Below the pieces are notes generated by a model. That model made no database searches and had not been told where the DNA came from. It saw nothing but the letters and a program-made list of their open reading frames with translations. Below, piece by piece: positions 6,205-15,306 of a stretch of DNA of 29,792 nucleotides. The DNA lies in IMG/VR virus record IMGVR_UViG_3300021368_001506, positions 1 to 29,792 of that record; one strand, given 5' to 3'. Numbering within the stretch: the stretch's first letter is position 1; each line of letters begins with the position of its first letter. Source of the DNA: a virus. A program made the position numbers and the translations under genes.

Positions 6205-6809
6205 TGAATAGTTTATATGATTTTATCGTAAAACCATATGGTGGTAGATACGATAATTCTATTAAAGTTGATGGCAAGGAACTTGTCTTGAATACTAGAA
6301 TAGAAGCGTTTAAGGCTGTTAATAATATAGCTGAAGTCGTAGCCGTACCATTAGCATATAAAACCGATATAAAAGTAGGTGATAAAATAATAATTCATCA
6401 CAATGTATTTAGGGTTTTTTATGATATGCGTGGTAAAAAGAAAAACAGTAGATCAATGTTTATTGATAACCAGTTTTTCGTAGCACCAGATCAAATATAT
6501 ATGTATGGTGGTTTTGGTGATTGGAAAGCTTTTGGCAACAGATGTTTCGTTATGCCGCTAAAAAATAATGATCCTCTATCAAACGAAAAAGAAAGAAAGC
6601 TTATTGGGATACTAAAGTACGGAAATAAGTCCTTAGAAGCGCTTAAAATAACTCCTGGTGATTTAGTTGGGTATACTCCTTATGGTGAATTTGATTTTAT
6701 CGTAGATAACCAGCGGTTATATTGTATGAAATCAAATGATATTGTAATTAAATATGAGTACCAAGGAGACGAAGTTGAAAATAATCCAAGCTGGGCGAAA
6801 AGCAGTTGA
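6204..6809 (+). CDS. Two-part GroES-like (cochaperonin-like) protein
   Basis: A 201-residue protein with two regions that resemble GroES half-barrels. Residues 40-68 read NIAEVVAVPLAYKTDIKVGD then KIIIHHNVF, the GroES order of a strand, a loop, then VGD followed by a strand. Residues 133-185 read IGILKYGNKSLEALKITPGD, LVGYTPY, FDFIVDNQRLY and SNDIVIKY, which lines up residue pattern for residue pattern with the second half of the phage's own GroES (GD, hydrophobic strand, x-x-VNK-x-IY, SDVVVV). No clear mobile loop with a GGIVL-like tripeptide is visible. It may be a diverged second cochaperonin or a structural protein using the same fold. It lies five genes before TerL and overlaps the following gene by 56 bases. 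Confidence 0.6.
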   Translation: MNSLYDFIVKPYGGRYDNSIKVDGKELVLNTRIEAFKAVNNIAEVVAVPLAYKTDIKVGDKIIIHHNVFRVFYDMRGKKKNSRSMFIDNQFFVAPDQIYMYGGFGDWKAFGNRCFVMPLKNNDPLSNEKERKLIGILKYGNKSLEALKITPGDLVGYTPYGEFDFIVDNQRLYCMKSNDIVIKYEYQGDEVENNPSWAKSS

Positions 6810-7035
6810 TGAGTTAATTAAGGTAGCAGAAGAAAAGATCGTTGACTCAGGCGATGACATCTCGGCTGACAGACTTAAAAATGCTGCCGCTACTAAAAAA
6901 CTAGCAGTCTTCGATGCTTTTGAAATTCTTAACAGAATACAAGACGAAGAAGATATGCTAAATGACAAGCCTAAAGAAGAAAAGGAAGAAAAGTCCAAAT
7001 CATTTAAAGGCTTTGCTGAAGGGAGATCAAGATAA
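6754..7035 (+). CDS. Candidate terminase small subunit
   Basis: A 93-residue, mostly helical, charged protein with KIIQAGRKAVDELIKVAEEK as the first helix and LKNAAATKKLAVFDAFEILN as the second, then an acidic and basic tail ending in FKGFAEGRSR. It starts inside the preceding gene (56-base overlap in another frame), and its stop shares a base with the TerL start (TAATG). The position directly before TerL and the small helical make-up are the reasons for the call. There is no recognisable helix-turn-helix, so DNA-end recognition is inferred and not shown. It could be another packaging accessory. Confidence 0.45.
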   Translation: MSTKETKLKIIQAGRKAVDELIKVAEEKIVDSGDDISADRLKNAAATKKLAVFDAFEILNRIQDEEDMLNDKPKEEKEEKSKSFKGFAEGRSR

Positions 7036-9245
7036 TGTATCAGCAAACGTTATATAAAATTTTATCAGATCACATCAAGCCAAATGTAGTTAAAAGAAAT
7101 AATCGATACAGCAAATGGGCGTATGGTTATAACAAGGAGCATGATATGGTTATTATCAGTAAATCTGGTAAAATAGGAGAGATCTACGAGATACAAGGTC
7201 TTAAAATAGCTCTTCCAAAACAAGAAGAAGTTCGTAAGTTTGATTCTGACAAATGGGAATATACAGAATATCCTAAAGAATTAAAAAAAATAAAAACCGT
7301 TTTTGATTGGAGAGAATATCCTCAAGAGTTTCAAGAAAAATGGTATGATTACATAGACGATGAGTTTAAATATAGAGATGAAGGGTTTTGGTTTTATAAT
7401 AAGAGCGTTCCAACTTATATCACTGGCACTCATTACATGTACTTGCAGTGGTCCAAAATTGATGTTGGGAAGCCAGACTTTAGACAAGCAAACAGATTAT
7501 TCTTTATATTCTGGGAAGCTTGTAAGGCAGATGAAAGATGCTACGGCATGTGCTACCTTAAGAACAGACGTTCAGGATTTAGCTTTATGGCCTCAGGTGA
7601 GACCGTTAACCAAGCAACAATATCAAGTGACTCAAGATTTGGTATATTATCCAAATCAGGACCGGATGCTAAAAAAATGTTTACAGACAAGGTGGTACCA
7701 ATATCGGTTAACTACCCTTTCTTCTTTAAACCAATACAAGACGGTATGGACCGTCCGAAAACAGAATTAGCATATAGAGTTCCAGCCTCTAAATTTACTA
7801 GACGCAAACTAGACACAAACGAAAAAGTTGAAGACTTAGAAGGTCTTGATACAACGATCGACTGGAAAAACACGGGTGACAACTCCTATGATGGTGAGAA
7901 ACTAAAGTTATTAGTTCACGACGAAAGCGGTAAGTGGGAAAAGCCAAACAACATATTAAATAACTGGCGTGTAACTAAAACAACACTACGCCTTGGTTCT
8001 AGGATTATTGGTAAGTGTATGATGGGAAGTACGTCTAACGCATTGGATAAAGGTGGGGACAACTTCAAAAAACTATATCAAGATTCAGACGTTACTAAAC
8101 GAAACGCCAATGGACAGACTCGCTCGGGACTATATTCTTTGTTCATACCTATGGAATGGAATTACGAAGGATACATTGACGCTTATGGAGCACCTGTATT
8201 TGACACACCAGAAAAACCAGTTGATGCGCCAGATGGGACTAAAATAGATTTAGGCGTAATTGATTACTGGCAAAATGAAGTTGATGGTTTAAAAGAAGAC
8301 CAAGATGCTTTAAATGAATTTTACCGACAGTTTCCAAGAACAGAGCAGCACGCTTTTAGAGATGAAACAAAACAGTCGCTATTTAATCTTACAAAAATCT
8401 ATGAGCAAATAGATTACAACGAAGACGTAAATAACAAAACAATGGTCACTACTGGAAGCTTTCAGTGGGTGAACGGACAGAAAGACTCGATGGTAATTTT
8501 TGTGCCTCATAAGGACGGAAGATTCAATATAAGTTGGGTTCCACCTAAATATATGCAAAATCGAGTGATAGTAAAGAATGGGAGTAAACATCCTGGCAAC
8601 GAGCACTGTGGTGCTTTTGGGTGTGACCCATACGATATATCTGGTACAGTAGACGGTAGAGGATCTAATGGTTCGCTACACGGTCTTACTAAATTTTCAA
8701 TGGAAGACGTACCACCCAGTATGTTTTTCTTAGAATATATAGCCAGACCTCAAACAGCAGAAACATTTTTTGAAGACGTTTTAATGGCTTGCGTTTTTTA
8801 CGGTATGCCACTACTTGCTGAAAATAATAAACCTAGACTTCTATATCATTTTAAAAGAAGAGGTTACAGAGGTTTTGCAATGAATAGGCCAGATAAAGTT
8901 TGGAATAAACTTTCAACAACAGAAAGAGAAATAGGTGGAATACCTAACTCTAGCGAAGATATTAAGCAAGCTCATGCCGCTGCAATAGAATCTTATATAG
9001 AAAACTATGTTGGTTTTAGAGACCCAGGTTATGGTGACATGTATTTTCAAAGAACACTAGAAGACTGGGCAAAATTTAATATAAATAGTAGAACAAAGCA
9101 CGATGCTTCGATTAGTTCTGGTTTAGCTATAATGGCTTGTAATAAGCACTTGTATACGCCAGCAGCACCAATAAAAAGAGAAAATTATAATTTAGGATTT
9201 AAAAGATATGATAACACTGGTATCACGTCTAAAATAATAGAATAA
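7035..9245 (+). CDS. terL: Terminase large subunit (packaging ATPase and nuclease)
   Basis: A 736-residue DNA packaging motor. The ATPase part has a deviant Walker A, LKNRRSGFS (175-183), where the usual GKS/T lysine is replaced; Walker B LLVHDES (292-298) with Asp296-Glu297; and the coupling motif GSTSNA (331-336). The RNase H-like nuclease part starts near 520. GAFGCDPYD supplies Asp531, LLAENN supplies Glu596, and TKHDASISSG supplies Asp690, the three-acid pattern that cuts concatemeric DNA. The long N-terminal region (1-150) is rich in Tyr/Trp/Lys. The length is at the upper end of TerL but typical of large podoviruses. It is joined by TAATG to the gene before and directly abuts the portal. 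Confidence 0.93.
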   Translation: MYQQTLYKILSDHIKPNVVKRNNRYSKWAYGYNKEHDMVIISKSGKIGEIYEIQGLKIALPKQEEVRKFDSDKWEYTEYPKELKKIKTVFDWREYPQEFQEKWYDYIDDEFKYRDEGFWFYNKSVPTYITGTHYMYLQWSKIDVGKPDFRQANRLFFIFWEACKADERCYGMCYLKNRRSGFSFMASGETVNQATISSDSRFGILSKSGPDAKKMFTDKVVPISVNYPFFFKPIQDGMDRPKTELAYRVPASKFTRRKLDTNEKVEDLEGLDTTIDWKNTGDNSYDGEKLKLLVHDESGKWEKPNNILNNWRVTKTTLRLGSRIIGKCMMGSTSNALDKGGDNFKKLYQDSDVTKRNANGQTRSGLYSLFIPMEWNYEGYIDAYGAPVFDTPEKPVDAPDGTKIDLGVIDYWQNEVDGLKEDQDALNEFYRQFPRTEQHAFRDETKQSLFNLTKIYEQIDYNEDVNNKTMVTTGSFQWVNGQKDSMVIFVPHKDGRFNISWVPPKYMQNRVIVKNGSKHPGNEHCGAFGCDPYDISGTVDGRGSNGSLHGLTKFSMEDVPPSMFFLEYIARPQTAETFFEDVLMACVFYGMPLLAENNKPRLLYHFKRRGYRGFAMNRPDKVWNKLSTTEREIGGIPNSSEDIKQAHAAAIESYIENYVGFRDPGYGDMYFQRTLEDWAKFNINSRTKHDASISSGLAIMACNKHLYTPAAPIKRENYNLGFKRYDNTGITSKIIE

Positions 9246-11657
9246 ATGAACGTATATACAAATACAAATAGTTCTTTTCCTAGCCAAGTTGTTAGTGATG
9301 CGGAGAAAGCCAGCTTAGAATATGGCTTACAAGTGTCTAGGGCAATTGAGCAGGAATGGTTTGATCAGGGTAGAACTAATCAAAACAGATACCAAACTAA
9401 TTGGAATAATTTTCATCAATTAAGGCTATATGCTAGAGGAGAACAATCAGTTCAAAAATATAAAGATGAATTATCAATTAACGGTGATTTGTCTTATCTT
9501 AATTTAGACTGGAAACCAGTGCCGGTTATTTCTAAGTTTGTTGATATTGTTGTAAATGGTATATCACAAAAGACTTATGATATTAAAGCGTTTGCTCAAG
9601 ATCCTCAGTCTTTAAAGAAAAGAATAGACTATGCCGATAAAATTATTGGTGACATGTACGCTAAACCTGCAATTGAAAGGTTTCAAGAGTTATCTGGATT
9701 AAATATTAGTGAGTCTTCTTTATCGTTGGCGGAATTGCCAGCTAATGAAAATGAACTAGAGATACATATGCAGCTTAACTATAAGCAAGCTGTAGAAATT
9801 GCTGAGGAAGAAGCCATAAACAACGTTTTATCTAAAAACAAATATAATGACACTAGGCGTAGATTAAACTATGACTTAACTGTTCTTGGTATTGCTGCTG
9901 TTAAAACTAATTTCAATGTATCTAACGGTATTACTGTAGATTACGTAGATCCAGCATACATGGTTTATTCATATACAGAAGATCCTAATTTTGAAGATAT
10001 ATATTACGTTGGTGAAGTAAAAGCAATAACAATACCAGAGCTTAAAAAAGAGTTTCCATATATTTCAGAAGAAGAACTATATGAAATTCAACAAATGCCT
10101 GGTAATCGTCAATATATAACTGGTTGGGGTAATTATGATGAAAATACGGTTCAAGTTTTATACTTTGAATATAAGACATATATGAATCAAGTGTTTAAAA
10201 TTAAAAAGACTGATACTGGTCTTGAAAAAGCACTGGAAAAAACCGATGAATTTAATCCGCCACCAAATGATAATTTTGATAGAGTATCAAGAACTATAGA
10301 GGTTTTATACTCTGGCGCTAAAGTTATGGGTACCAATACAATGCTTAAGTGGGAACTTGCGGAAAACATGACAAGACCTTATGCAGATACTACTAAGGTT
10401 GTTATGAATTACAATATTTGCGCTCCTAGAATGTATAAAGGGCGTATTAATTCATTAGTTAGCAAAGTTACTGGTTTTGCTGATATGATTCAGTTAACAC
10501 ATTTAAAGCTGCAACAAGTGATGTCAAGAATTATTCCAGATGGTGTATTTTTAGACATGGACGGTTTAGCAGAAGTTGATCTTGGTAACGGAACAACATA
10601 CAATCCAGCGGAGGCTTTAAATATGTATTTCCAAACTGGTAGTATTGTCGGTAGGTCTTTAACACAAGATGGTGACTTAAATAGAGGCAAGGTTCCAGTT
10701 CAAGAACTAACATCGTCTTCTGGACAGGCTAAAATTGCTTCATTGATACAAACGTATCAATATTATTTACAAATGATTCGTGATGTGACGGGTCTTAACG
10801 AAGCAAGAGATGGTAGCAATCCTGACAAAGATGCTCTTCTTGGATTACAAAAAATGGCAGCTAATGCTTCTAATGTAGCAACGAGACATATTAATCAAGC
10901 AAGTAACTATTTGACAGTCAGGACTTGTGAAAATATTTCGTTAAAAATAAACGATGTTTTATCTTTTCCTTTAACTAAAAACGCATTAATGCAAAGTATA
11001 TCTGCTTTTAATGTAGAGGTGTTAAAAGAAATGGAGCAATTAAATATGTATGACTTTGGTTTATACCTTGAGTTAGAACCAGATGAAGAAGAAAAAGCGC
11101 AGTTAGAGCAAAACATACAAATAGCCCTTAAATCAGGCGGCATTGACCTAGATGATGCTATAGATATAAGACAAATAAAAAATCTTAAGCTTGCAAATGA
11201 ATTATTGAAGTTAAGAAAGCGTAAGAAACAAGAACAAGCGCAGCAAGCACAACTTGCTAATATTCAAGCTCAAGCTGAAGCAAATGCTAAGTCTTCTGAA
11301 AAAGCAGCTATGGCTGAGGTTCAAAAACAGCAAGCACTTACCGAGGTTAAAGTAAACGTTGAGCAAGCTAAATCTCAATTTGAGATACAACGAATGCAAA
11401 CTGAAGCTCAAATCAAAAAACAGTTAATGGCAGAAGAGTTTAATTATCAAATGCAATTAGCACAAGTAAGAGCAAATGCAGAGGCTGATAAAGAGCAAGA
11501 GATAGAAGATAGAAAAGACAAAAGAATTAGAATGCAAGGAACTCAGCAGAGTGAACTTATAGATCAAAGAAAAAACGATACACTACCTAAAGACTTTGAG
11601 TCCGCTGGTAATGATACATTAGGTGGTTTTAGCCTAGAAGCATTTTCGCCTAAATAG
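9246..11657 (+). CDS. Portal protein
   Basis: An 803-residue protein immediately after TerL, the classical portal position. The core has YDLTVLGIAAVKTNFNVSNG (about 205-224) and later a segment VTGLNEARDGSN (514-525) followed by a helix with KMAANASNVATRHINQASNY, resembling the stem/crown helices of large podovirus portals. Residues about 655-765 are a continuous Gln/Ala/Glu/Lys-rich helix (QAQQAQLANIQAQAEA and onward), as expected for an extended barrel or coiled coil inside the capsid. The portal is the dodecameric ring through which DNA enters and leaves. The start codon directly follows the TerL stop, and no Shine-Dalgarno sequence is visible. Confidence 0.87.
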   Translation: MNVYTNTNSSFPSQVVSDAEKASLEYGLQVSRAIEQEWFDQGRTNQNRYQTNWNNFHQLRLYARGEQSVQKYKDELSINGDLSYLNLDWKPVPVISKFVDIVVNGISQKTYDIKAFAQDPQSLKKRIDYADKIIGDMYAKPAIERFQELSGLNISESSLSLAELPANENELEIHMQLNYKQAVEIAEEEAINNVLSKNKYNDTRRRLNYDLTVLGIAAVKTNFNVSNGITVDYVDPAYMVYSYTEDPNFEDIYYVGEVKAITIPELKKEFPYISEEELYEIQQMPGNRQYITGWGNYDENTVQVLYFEYKTYMNQVFKIKKTDTGLEKALEKTDEFNPPPNDNFDRVSRTIEVLYSGAKVMGTNTMLKWELAENMTRPYADTTKVVMNYNICAPRMYKGRINSLVSKVTGFADMIQLTHLKLQQVMSRIIPDGVFLDMDGLAEVDLGNGTTYNPAEALNMYFQTGSIVGRSLTQDGDLNRGKVPVQELTSSSGQAKIASLIQTYQYYLQMIRDVTGLNEARDGSNPDKDALLGLQKMAANASNVATRHINQASNYLTVRTCENISLKINDVLSFPLTKNALMQSISAFNVEVLKEMEQLNMYDFGLYLELEPDEEEKAQLEQNIQIALKSGGIDLDDAIDIRQIKNLKLANELLKLRKRKKQEQAQQAQLANIQAQAEANAKSSEKAAMAEVQKQQALTEVKVNVEQAKSQFEIQRMQTEAQIKKQLMAEEFNYQMQLAQVRANAEADKEQEIEDRKDKRIRMQGTQQSELIDQRKNDTLPKDFESAGNDTLGGFSLEAFSPK

Positions 11658-11687
11658 AACAATTAATTAATTATATATTATTTTATC

Positions 11688-12884
11688 ATGTCAACACAAG
11701 TAAAACAAGAAGGGGATTTCAAGTTGAAAAAACCTAAAGCTAAACAATTGGGTAAAGTTGATGAGGTTGTTAAAGTAGATTTAAGCAAACCTAAACAACA
11801 AGAAGAAGAACCAATTAAAGTAGATTTAACAAAAAAAGAAGAAGATGCCGTTCAAGAGCAAAGCACAAATGACAGCAATGTTACTGTCGAAGGATCCGAA
11901 AACAGTAGCAACAGCGAAGAAGTGGTTGAAGAAGTACGGCCCACCGAAGAGGAAAAAGAAGTAGTATTACAAGAAATTACAGAAGAAGAAGTTAAAGAAG
12001 AAGTTAAAGCAACTAAACAAGAACTTAAAGAAGCTGTAGAAGAAACAAAAGAAACAGGTAAGCCACTTCCAGAAAACATTGAAAAGCTTGTTGCTTTTAT
12101 GGAGGAAACAGGTGGTAACATAGAAGACTATGTTCGGTTAAATGCTGATTATTCTAAAGTAGATCAAAATACTTTGCTTAGAGAATATTATAAACAAAGC
12201 AAACCATACTTAAATCAAGAAGAAGTTACTTTATTAATGGAAGATAACTTTAAGTATGATGAAGAAATAGATGATGAGCGAGACATCAGAAGAAAAAAAC
12301 TCGCATTTAAAGAAGAAGTTGCAAAAGCCCAAAACTTTTTAGAGCAAACAAAGAGTAAATATTACGACGAAATCAAGTTGAGACCCGGCGTAACTCAAGA
12401 GCAAAAAAAAGCAATGGATTTTTTCAACCGATATAACGAAGAGCAAAATACACGTGCTCAGCAACACGAGAACTTTAAAAACCAAACTAAAAACTTTTTT
12501 GCAAACGATTTCAAAGGTTTTGATTTCAATTTAGGAGAAAAAAAGTTTAGATATGGTATTCAAAATCCTTCTCAAATTGCCGATACTCAATCAGACATTA
12601 ACAATGTAGTTGGGAAGTTCCTAGACGATAAAGGTAATGTTACAGACACAAGTGGGTATCATAAAGCTATGTATGCTGCTATGAATGCTGATAAATTAGC
12701 AAGTCATTTTTATGAACAAGGAAAAGCTGACGCAACAAAAAATATAGTTGCATCGTCTAAAAATCCTAGTTCTGGAGAACCAAGAAAAGCTCCAGAAAAT
12801 GTTTATATAAACGGACTTAAAGTTAAAGCAATTAGTGGCATGGATTCTTCAAAACTTAAAATTAAAACAAAGAAATTTAACTAA
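11688..12884 (+). CDS. Putative capsid scaffolding protein
   Basis: A 398-residue, very acidic protein between portal and major capsid protein, the usual place for a scaffold. The first 150 residues are Glu/Lys/Val-rich and largely disordered or coiled-coil. KVDL occurs twice there (KVDLSKPK, then KVDLTKKE), and the 14-base unit TTAAAGTAGATTTA is repeated at 11770 and 11815. Residues about 145-225 are helical (YVRLNADYSKVDQNTLLREY and neighbours). The C-terminal third is rich in Lys and Asn. The composition suits an internal scaffold that is removed after assembly. No protease domain is seen in it. The leader is A/T-rich. Sequence alone does not exclude another internal head protein. Confidence 0.65.
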   Translation: MSTQVKQEGDFKLKKPKAKQLGKVDEVVKVDLSKPKQQEEEPIKVDLTKKEEDAVQEQSTNDSNVTVEGSENSSNSEEVVEEVRPTEEEKEVVLQEITEEEVKEEVKATKQELKEAVEETKETGKPLPENIEKLVAFMEETGGNIEDYVRLNADYSKVDQNTLLREYYKQSKPYLNQEEVTLLMEDNFKYDEEIDDERDIRRKKLAFKEEVAKAQNFLEQTKSKYYDEIKLRPGVTQEQKKAMDFFNRYNEEQNTRAQQHENFKNQTKNFFANDFKGFDFNLGEKKFRYGIQNPSQIADTQSDINNVVGKFLDDKGNVTDTSGYHKAMYAAMNADKLASHFYEQGKADATKNIVASSKNPSSGEPRKAPENVYINGLKVKAISGMDSSKLKIKTKKFN

Positions 12885-12900
12885 TTAAAACTTTAAAATT

Positions 12901-14337
12901 ATGGCTGTAGTAAGTCCTGCGTTTGGGTCAATTGTCCCATCACAGAAACAGCAATTGCTAAGTACAAACTACTTAAACTTTGCTGACGGGAGTGGAAATG
13001 ATTTCGCTCAACAATATTTACCTGAAATTTACGAACAAGAAGTAGAACGTTATGGAAACCGTACTCTTTCTGGATTCTTGCGTATGGTTGGCGCTGAGAT
13101 GCCAATGACTTCTGATCAAGTTGTTTGGTCAGAACAAAATCGTTTACACATTGCTTATGATGGTTTAACAGCTACTGCTGCTACAACTATCCGCATTGTG
13201 CAAAGCGCTTCTGTACAAGGTGTTATTTCTCAAAACCAAACTATTGTAGTTATGAACACTGCAAATGGTGATGAAGTAAAATGTCTTGTAACAGGTGTTA
13301 CCGGTACTTCTGGTACTTCTGGTAACTACGATCTTACTGTACTACCTTACACTCAAGCTGATTTAGCTGGTGGTGGTGCTGGTGAGGTTACTCTTTATGA
13401 TGCCGTTACTCCGATTACAACTTTGAAAATCTTTGTATACGGTTCTGAATTTGCTAAAGGTACAACTGATGCAAGTCTTATGTCTGTTGTTCCTCAGTTC
13501 ACTCAATACAACAATAAGCCAATCATTATCAAAGAACGTTACGAAGTAAGTGGTTCTGATATGGCTCAAATTGGTTGGGTTGAAGTTGCTACTGAAGAAG
13601 GTGCCTCAGGATTCTTGTGGTACTTGAAAGCAGAATCTGAAACTCGTTTACGATTTGAAGATTACTTAGAAATGGCCGTTGTAGAAGGTGAGCAAGTTTC
13701 TGCTACATCTGCTATCACTGGTGTTACTGGTACTGAAGGTCTTTTCGCCGCTATTCGTGGCCGTGGAAACGTTCTTGCCAACTTCACCGCTGCTGCTGGT
13801 TTAGCTGAATTTGATTCTATCCTTAAGAATCTTGATACTCAAGGAGCTATTGAAGAAAACATGCTTTTCTTGAATCGTGCTACTTCTTTGGATTTCGATG
13901 ATATGCTAGCTGATCTTTCTGACGGTGCTAATGGTGGTACTGCTTATGGATTATTTGAAAACTCTGCTGAAATGGCCTTGAATCTTGGATTCAGTGGTTT
14001 CCGTAGAGGTTCTTATGATTTCTATAAGACTGACTGGAAATACTTGAACGATGCCTCAACTCGTGGCGGTGTAGCCGTTAACGCTATTGATGGTGTTCTT
14101 GTTCCTGCTGGTACATCAACTGTTTACGATCAAATTCTTGGAACTAATATCCGTCGTCCTTTCCTACACACTCGTTACCGTGCTTCACAAGGTGATGATC
14201 GTCGTATGAAAAACTGGGTAACTGGTTCTGCTGGTGGTGCTTACACCTCTAATCTTGATGCTATGGAAGTACACTTCCTATCTGAAAGATGTTTAGTGGT
14301 TCAAGGTGCTAACAACTTTGTATTGTTCACAGCTTAA
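12901..14337 (+). CDS. Major capsid protein
   Basis: A 478-residue protein following portal and scaffold. The N-terminal arm includes FAQQYLPEIYEQEVERYGNR, then an alternating beta pattern, a Gly/Thr-rich loop (GTSGTSG near 137) and a long folded C-terminal part ending in ERCLVVQGANNFVLFTA. The size and position fit an HK97-fold capsid protein, the most abundant virion protein. Codon use differs from its neighbours: of 21 Arg codons I counted 17 CGT and 2 AGA, whereas TerL, portal and tail genes mostly use AGA/AGG. This is the signature of very high expression. A strong terminator lies just downstream. The start ATG follows an A/T-rich leader. Confidence 0.9.
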   Translation: MAVVSPAFGSIVPSQKQQLLSTNYLNFADGSGNDFAQQYLPEIYEQEVERYGNRTLSGFLRMVGAEMPMTSDQVVWSEQNRLHIAYDGLTATAATTIRIVQSASVQGVISQNQTIVVMNTANGDEVKCLVTGVTGTSGTSGNYDLTVLPYTQADLAGGGAGEVTLYDAVTPITTLKIFVYGSEFAKGTTDASLMSVVPQFTQYNNKPIIIKERYEVSGSDMAQIGWVEVATEEGASGFLWYLKAESETRLRFEDYLEMAVVEGEQVSATSAITGVTGTEGLFAAIRGRGNVLANFTAAAGLAEFDSILKNLDTQGAIEENMLFLNRATSLDFDDMLADLSDGANGGTAYGLFENSAEMALNLGFSGFRRGSYDFYKTDWKYLNDASTRGGVAVNAIDGVLVPAGTSTVYDQILGTNIRRPFLHTRYRASQGDDRRMKNWVTGSAGGAYTSNLDAMEVHFLSERCLVVQGANNFVLFTA

Positions 14338-14347
14338 TTATTTTTTT

Positions 14348-14386
14348 AAGGTCAAGGGCCCTTCGGGGCCCAAAGCCTTATTTTTA
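14348..14386 (+). terminator. Intrinsic terminator after the major capsid gene (UUCG loop)
   Basis: GGGCCC (14356-14361), loop TTCG (14362-14365) and GGGCCC (14366-14371) form a perfect 6 bp GC stem closed by the very stable C(UUCG)G tetraloop. An outer AAGG/CCTT pair (14348-14351 with 14376-14379) flanks it across a small internal loop, and a T-run follows. It begins 11 bases after the capsid stop. It should end many transcripts after the capsid gene and let only some continue downstream, matching the high dose needed of the capsid protein. Confidence 0.88.
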
Positions 14387-14407
14387 ACTATTTAATTTTA
14401 TTATATC

Positions 14408-15244
14408 ATGGCAACAGCTAAAAAAGCTCCTGCAAAACCAAAGAAGGTTGCAGTTGAGCAAGTTATTGAAACCCCTGTAGTTTCTAAAAAACAAGAACCT
14501 AAAAAACCAACTTGGGAATTAAAAGACAGAACGTATTTGTTAAAAGGTAATTCTACACCGCTTACGTTTACGCTTCAATCACGACACACGCGTCGTTATC
14601 CTTTGTTGTATTTTGATAAAGATACTGCAGAACAAAAAGAACTAAGATATGCTACTAACCATACATCTCCATTTGTTCAAGAGCAAAAAGGAGAGGCTAC
14701 GTTAGGACATATTGTTTTCAAAGACGGCGTACTTACAGTACCTAAAGAAAGACAAAATTTACAAAAATTATTATCACTATATCATCCAGCATTAAACAGC
14801 AAATATTATGAGTTTGATTCTGTTGAAATTGCTGAAGATGAACTAGATGATCTTGAAATCCAAATTGATGCTTTAAATGCAGCAAGAACTATGGACATCG
14901 ATCAAGCAGAAGCTATTATGCGAGTAGAGCTTGGTTCTAAAGTGTCTACTATGAGTTCTAAAGAGTTAAAGCGTGATTTGTTATTGTTTGCAAAGAAAAA
15001 CCCATACTTATTTATGGAACTTGCTAATGATGATAACGTGCATTTAAGAAATGTAGCTATTAGAGCAACAGAACTTAATATTTTAAGATTGTCACCAGAT
15101 CAACGATCGTTCCACTGGGGATCTAATGATAGAAAACTAATGAACGTGCCTTTTGATGAAAATCCATATTCAGCTATAGCTGCTTGGTTTAAAACAGACG
15201 AAGGTGTTGAAGTCTATAGAAGTATAGAGAAAAACTTAAAATAA
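14408..15244 (+). CDS. Conserved-looking head-associated protein, function unknown
   Basis: A 278-residue protein with an Ala/Lys/Pro N-terminal tail (about 1-38), then a beta-rich region containing the motif STPLTFTLQSRHTRRYPLLY (49-68) and IVFKDGVLTVPKERQNLQKL. A helical domain follows from about 145, with the helix IDQAEAIMRVELGSKV near 165-180. I recognise this overall pattern as common in marine podovirus genomes next to the capsid gene, by impression, but have no assigned function. The lysine/proline-rich tail could touch packaged DNA or the capsid. It sits between two hairpins, so it may be transcribed at a different level from the capsid and the connector genes. Confidence 0.7.
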   Translation: MATAKKAPAKPKKVAVEQVIETPVVSKKQEPKKPTWELKDRTYLLKGNSTPLTFTLQSRHTRRYPLLYFDKDTAEQKELRYATNHTSPFVQEQKGEATLGHIVFKDGVLTVPKERQNLQKLLSLYHPALNSKYYEFDSVEIAEDELDDLEIQIDALNAARTMDIDQAEAIMRVELGSKVSTMSSKELKRDLLLFAKKNPYLFMELANDDNVHLRNVAIRATELNILRLSPDQRSFHWGSNDRKLMNVPFDENPYSAIAAWFKTDEGVEVYRSIEKNLK

Positions 15245-15254
15245 CATGTAATAC

Positions 15255-15292
15255 TAATATGGGGTAGCCGCTTTTGCGGCTGCCTTGTATTA
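15255..15292 (+). terminator. Long hairpin after the head-associated gene
   Basis: Positions 15255-15271 pair with 15276-15292 to give a 17 bp stem around a TTTT loop. The inner nine pairs, including GTAGCCGC with GCGGCTGC, are strong (one G-T); three of the outer pairs are G-T wobbles. There is no clear T-run directly after the stem; the following bases are A-rich. It may be a terminator or an RNA-processing hairpin. It lies ten bases after the stop of one gene and 14 before the next ATG. Confidence 0.6.
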
Positions 15293-15306
15293 TAATAAAA
15301 AATAAA

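Noticed and set aside
7360-7770. + strand ORF of 136 residues
   Set aside because: Out-of-frame shadow inside TerL; TerL motifs run through the same bases.
11852-12121. Reverse-strand ORF of 89 residues, Ser/Thr-rich
   Set aside because: Mirror of the acidic, repetitive scaffold gene; composition is forced by the GAA-rich sense strand.
13301-13325. Micro-repeat giving GTSGTSG in the capsid protein
   Set aside because: Short loop repeat, ordinary for a surface loop; no sign of function.
15274-15306. Earlier ATG for the connector-like gene
   Set aside because: It falls inside the strong hairpin and adds residues encoded by the stem; the ATG at 15307 has the usual A-rich leader.
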